NCBI GenBank assembly: GCA_019748055.1 | Contig: JAIEQC010000019.1 | Location: 1-64,000, forward strand | DNA length: 64,000 nucleotides | From: Caulobacteraceae bacterium | Lineage (GTDB): Bacteria > Pseudomonadota > Alphaproteobacteria > Caulobacterales > Caulobacteraceae | Direction of reading: 5' to 3' | Shown: piece after piece, positions 61,466 through 64,000 of the stretch | How positions within the stretch are numbered: the stretch's first letter is position 1 | Layout: each line of letters starts with the position of its first letter | Translations under genes and position numbers: made by a program | The notes under the pieces: model-generated | Database searches by the model: none | Seen by the model: the letters and a program-made list of their open reading frames with translations, nothing else | What the model was told of the DNA's origin: nothing

Positions 61466-63319
61466 ATGAAGCTCAAGGCCCCCTTCATCAAACTGCCCTT
61501 CACCTTCGACGTGGAGCGGCTGAAGGCCGAGGTGCTGGCGTTTCCGGCCGAGGCCTGGGCGCCGCATCCGAACAAGATTCCCGGCAACAGCGCCCTGCGC
61601 CTGATCACGGTCGGCGGGACCGAGAACGACGACGTGGCCGGGGCGATGGCGCCGACGCCGCATCTGCTGGCCGCGCCCTATCTGCAGCAGGTGCTGAGCC
61701 ACTTCGGCGTGGTGTGGAGCCGGTCGCGGCTGATGAAGCTGGGCCCGGGGTCGGAGGTGCCGACCCACACGGACGTGAACTATCACTGGTTCCACCGGGT
61801 GCGGATGCACATCCCGATCGTCACGACGCCGGACGTGAAGTTCTATTGCGACGACCAGGTGGTGAACATGGCCGCCGGGGAGTCGTGGATCTTCGACAAC
61901 TGGCGCACGCACCGGGTGGTGAACGGGTCGGACGTCGAGCGCATCCATCTGGTGGCCGACACCACGGGCAACGCCCGGTTCTGGGACATGGCGGACGCGG
62001 CGGCGGACGGCCCGATCGGCGCGCGGCTGGTGCCGTACCGGCCGGGGGAGAAGGCGCCGCTGGCGTTCGAGCGGTTCAACGTCCACCGCGTCATGCCGCC
62101 GTCGGAGATCGACCAGCTGCTGTCGGACCTCGTGTCCGAGACGGTGTCAGTCAAGGGTGGCCCCGCCGGCGAGGCCGAGGTGCGGGCGCTGGAGCGGGCC
62201 TGCTGGGGCTTCCGGCAGGACTGGCGCCAGCTGTGGTCGCTGTTCGCGGACGAGGACCGGGGCGTGCCCCACTATCGCAAGCGCATCGACGGCTTCCTGC
62301 AGCAGGTGCGGGGGCTGGGCGAGGACCTGCGCGTCGGGCCCAACGACATGCCGGTGCTGCGCGTGGCCGGGGCCCGGGTCGCGGCCTATGCCGTCAACGA
62401 CGGGGCGCGGGGCCAGGCGGCGGCGGCCGTGCCGGGGCAGGCCCCGGCCGGCGCGGCCCAGCCGGGGCCGTCGGTGCGGACCGTGCCGACCTATGACCGG
62501 CCGATCATCATCGTGGCGGCCCCAAGGTCGGGATCGACGGCCCTGTTCGAGACGCTGGCCGTCACGCCCCAGCTGCACACCGTGGGCGGAGAGGCGCACT
62601 GGCTGGCGGAGGGCTTCCCCCGGCTGCGGCCGGGCGCGCCGGGGGTGGACTCCAACCGGCTGACGGCGGCGCAGTTCGATCCGCAGATCGGCCTGGCCAT
62701 GCACGCGCGGGTGGCCGAGAAGCTGGTCGGCGCCGGCGGAACGCCCTTTGCCAACGCCCCGTCGGTGCGGTTCCTGGAAAAGACGCCCAAGAACGCCCTG
62801 CGCATCCCCTTCTTCGACAAGGTGTTTCCCGACGCGCTGTACGTCTTCCTGTGGCGCGAGCCGGAGGAGAACGTCTCCAGCATCATCGACGCCTGGCGGT
62901 CGGGCGGCTGGGTCACCTATCCGCAGCTGCAGGGGTGGGACGGGCCGTGGTCGCTGCTGCTGCCGGCGGAGTGGCGGGGGCTGAAGGGCAAGCCGGTCGA
63001 GGAAATCGCGGCGCACCAGTGGGCCGTCACGAACACGACGATCATGGACGATCTGGAAGCCCTGCCGGCCGGGCGGCGGCACGTGGTGCGGTATGCCGAC
63101 TTCGTGGCCGATCCGGGCAAGGTGATCGCGGGGATCGCGGACTTCGCGGGCATCGAGGTCGATGCGGCGCTGAAGGAGCGGACCGGCGGCCCCCTGCCCG
63201 ACTCGCGCCACACGCTGGAGCCGCCGCGGCCCGACAAGTGGAAGAAGAACGCCGCCGAGATCGGGCGCGTCCTGCCGGGGCTGGAGGCCGTGCGCGAGCG
63301 GCTGCGAGCCTTCCGGTGA
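61466..63319 (+). CDS. Aspartyl/asparaginyl beta-hydroxylase-like dioxygenase fused to a sulfotransferase
   Basis: A 617-residue fusion. Residues about 1-200 match the aspartyl/asparaginyl beta-hydroxylase (2-oxoglutarate/Fe(II)) fold, with iron ligands His101, Asp103 (HTDVNYH) and His149 (RTHRVVN), and Arg159 as the likely 2-oxoglutarate anchor. After a Pro/Ala linker (about 320-345), residues 346-617 form a PAPS-dependent sulfotransferase with VAAPRSGSTALFE as the 5'-phosphosulfate loop, FLEKTPKNALR and LWREPEENVSS as the 3'-phosphate region. It is cytoplasmic. ATG 61466 or 61406 may be the start. The product and substrate are unknown. The DUF5990 gene overlaps its stop. Confidence 0.83.
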   Translation: MKLKAPFIKLPFTFDVERLKAEVLAFPAEAWAPHPNKIPGNSALRLITVGGTENDDVAGAMAPTPHLLAAPYLQQVLSHFGVVWSRSRLMKLGPGSEVPTHTDVNYHWFHRVRMHIPIVTTPDVKFYCDDQVVNMAAGESWIFDNWRTHRVVNGSDVERIHLVADTTGNARFWDMADAAADGPIGARLVPYRPGEKAPLAFERFNVHRVMPPSEIDQLLSDLVSETVSVKGGPAGEAEVRALERACWGFRQDWRQLWSLFADEDRGVPHYRKRIDGFLQQVRGLGEDLRVGPNDMPVLRVAGARVAAYAVNDGARGQAAAAVPGQAPAGAAQPGPSVRTVPTYDRPIIIVAAPRSGSTALFETLAVTPQLHTVGGEAHWLAEGFPRLRPGAPGVDSNRLTAAQFDPQIGLAMHARVAEKLVGAGGTPFANAPSVRFLEKTPKNALRIPFFDKVFPDALYVFLWREPEENVSSIIDAWRSGGWVTYPQLQGWDGPWSLLLPAEWRGLKGKPVEEIAAHQWAVTNTTIMDDLEALPAGRRHVVRYADFVADPGKVIAGIADFAGIEVDAALKERTGGPLPDSRHTLEPPRPDKWKKNAAEIGRVLPGLEAVRERLRAFR

Positions 63320-63723
63320 CGGAGATCCGGCTCAGGCTTACCATCGACGATCCGGTTCCGGGCGTGCGGTACAGTCTGCAGAAGGACGACATGCCCTTCG
63401 AGCCGGTGACGGCGGGCGACGGGCCGATCAGCTTCGACGTGCCGATCACCCTGCACGACGACGGACGGATGACCGGCCCCTTCGTGCGGCGCGAGGGCAA
63501 GGAGAGGCGGTTCGTCTACATCCGGATCGGCATCGCGGCCGGCGACCACGCCACGACGCTGAACCGGCGGGCCAAGATCGACGTGCATGACATTCCGCCG
63601 GTCCTGCTGGACCGGGCGCGCGCCGGTGCCGTGCTCGAGGTCGGTCTGCCCGGACGCGGCAAGGACGGCACGCCCGCCTGCGCCACCGTGCGGCCGGTCA
63701 GGGCGTGGCGACCGGTCGGCTGA
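63316..63723 (+). CDS. DUF5990 family protein
   Basis: A 135-residue protein that resembles DUF5990: EIRLRLTIDDPVPGVRYSLQKDD at the start and ERRFVYIRIGIAAGDHATTLNRRAKIDV near the middle. It starts on a GTG sharing bases with the fusion gene's stop (GTGA), so the two are translated together. No catalytic motif or signal peptide is seen. Its 3' end overlaps the convergent gene at the right edge by 26 bases. Confidence 0.75.
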   Translation: MTEIRLRLTIDDPVPGVRYSLQKDDMPFEPVTAGDGPISFDVPITLHDDGRMTGPFVRREGKERRFVYIRIGIAAGDHATTLNRRAKIDVHDIPPVLLDRARAGAVLEVGLPGRGKDGTPACATVRPVRAWRPVG

Positions 63724-64000
63724 GGTCGAAGGCCACCCGGAACAGGCGACCGCCGGGACGGGACAGTTCGTAGACGTACTCCCGGCCGGGCCGAACCTCG
63801 AGGGCCCAGACGTTGGTGTTCGACACCGTGCGGCCCTCGCGGGTGAACAGGGCGATCGATTCGGCGTCGACGGGGAATTCCTGGCGTTCGGCCGTGCCCG
63901 GCGTCTTCGTGTCGCCGCCGTACCAGGTCAGGACGTCGGGCGTGCCGTCGTGATGACGATGATCGTGCTTCAGCCGCAGGCCGGCGCCGGTGCGGGTGAT
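63698..64000 (-). CDS. C-terminal part of a hypothetical protein (cut by the window edge)
   Basis: An open frame runs from the right edge to a TGA (63698-63700) and encodes 100 residues, beginning ITRTGAGLRLKHDHRHHDG and ending DLSRPVATP. It is beta-strand-rich and has high third-position GC. A His-rich turn (HDHRHHDG) may bind metal or be a loop. Its start lies outside the window. No family recognised. It overlaps the DUF5990 gene's 3' end. Confidence 0.7.
   Translation of the reverse strand: MTRTGAGLRLKHDHRHHDGTPDVLTWYGGDTKTPGTAERQEFPVDAESIALFTREGRTVSNTNVWALEVRPGREYVYELSRPGGRLFRVAFDLSRPVATP

Overview
This is a high-GC (roughly 70 percent) chromosomal segment. Its gene content and order point to an alphaproteobacterium of the Caulobacteraceae, most likely a Brevundimonas-like organism; this is inferred from family resemblance, not from a database match. 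Supporting signs are the ppiD-trpE-trpG-trpD-trpC-lexA-comEC-gltX-gltA order, alphaproteobacterial SOS boxes (GAAC-N7-GAAC) before lexA, an HWE-family histidine kinase, a DUF3126/cysE pair, and a TonB-dependent receptor linked to a LacI regulator. No prophage, transposase, CRISPR array or rRNA operon is visible. Genes are dense, with many ATGA/GTGA overlaps.

Layout. 1-5250: housekeeping (rlmE, a cyclophilin, an M28 peptidase lipoprotein, ligA). 5335-12067: a periplasmic folding factor and four tryptophan genes, with two palindromic repeat elements between them. 12083-19330: lexA with two SOS boxes, comEC, gltX, gltA and glutathione reductase. 19331-20062 has no recognisable gene. 20063-25709: rpiA, a small exported protein, glmU, gph, tRNA-Val(CAC) and a DEAD-box RNA helicase.

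25725-38787 is the most distinctive block. It looks like a complete glycan import and degradation locus: ABC ATPase, a large exported six-hairpin enzyme with discoidin-type modules, two ABC permeases, a solute-binding lipoprotein, a GH144/PF10091 glucanase-like lipoprotein, a TonB-dependent receptor and a LacI regulator. Matching palindromic operators lie before the ATPase gene and before lacI. GH144 founding members cut beta-1,2-glucan, so a beta-1,2-glucan or sophoro-oligosaccharide role is the leading hypothesis.

38872-50449: a type B carboxylesterase, an HWE kinase with a single-domain response regulator, DUF3126-cysE, two metabolic enzymes, a methyltransferase/DUF817 pair, queF, a nitronate monooxygenase, a TorF-like porin, a fasciclin protein, and a cold-shock protein followed by an IF-1-like OB-fold protein. 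50454-55395: reverse transsulfuration genes (cystathionine beta-synthase and gamma-lyase/synthase) separated by three exported alpha/beta hydrolases that appear to be paralogues. 55449-64000: a tandem pair of 116-residue exported proteins, RNase R, TetR, VOC and Nudix proteins, and a fusion of an aspartyl/asparaginyl beta-hydroxylase-like dioxygenase with a sulfotransferase, translationally coupled to a DUF5990 protein.

Five palindromic repeat types sit between genes. One is a 66-68 bp paired-hairpin element present in three copies.
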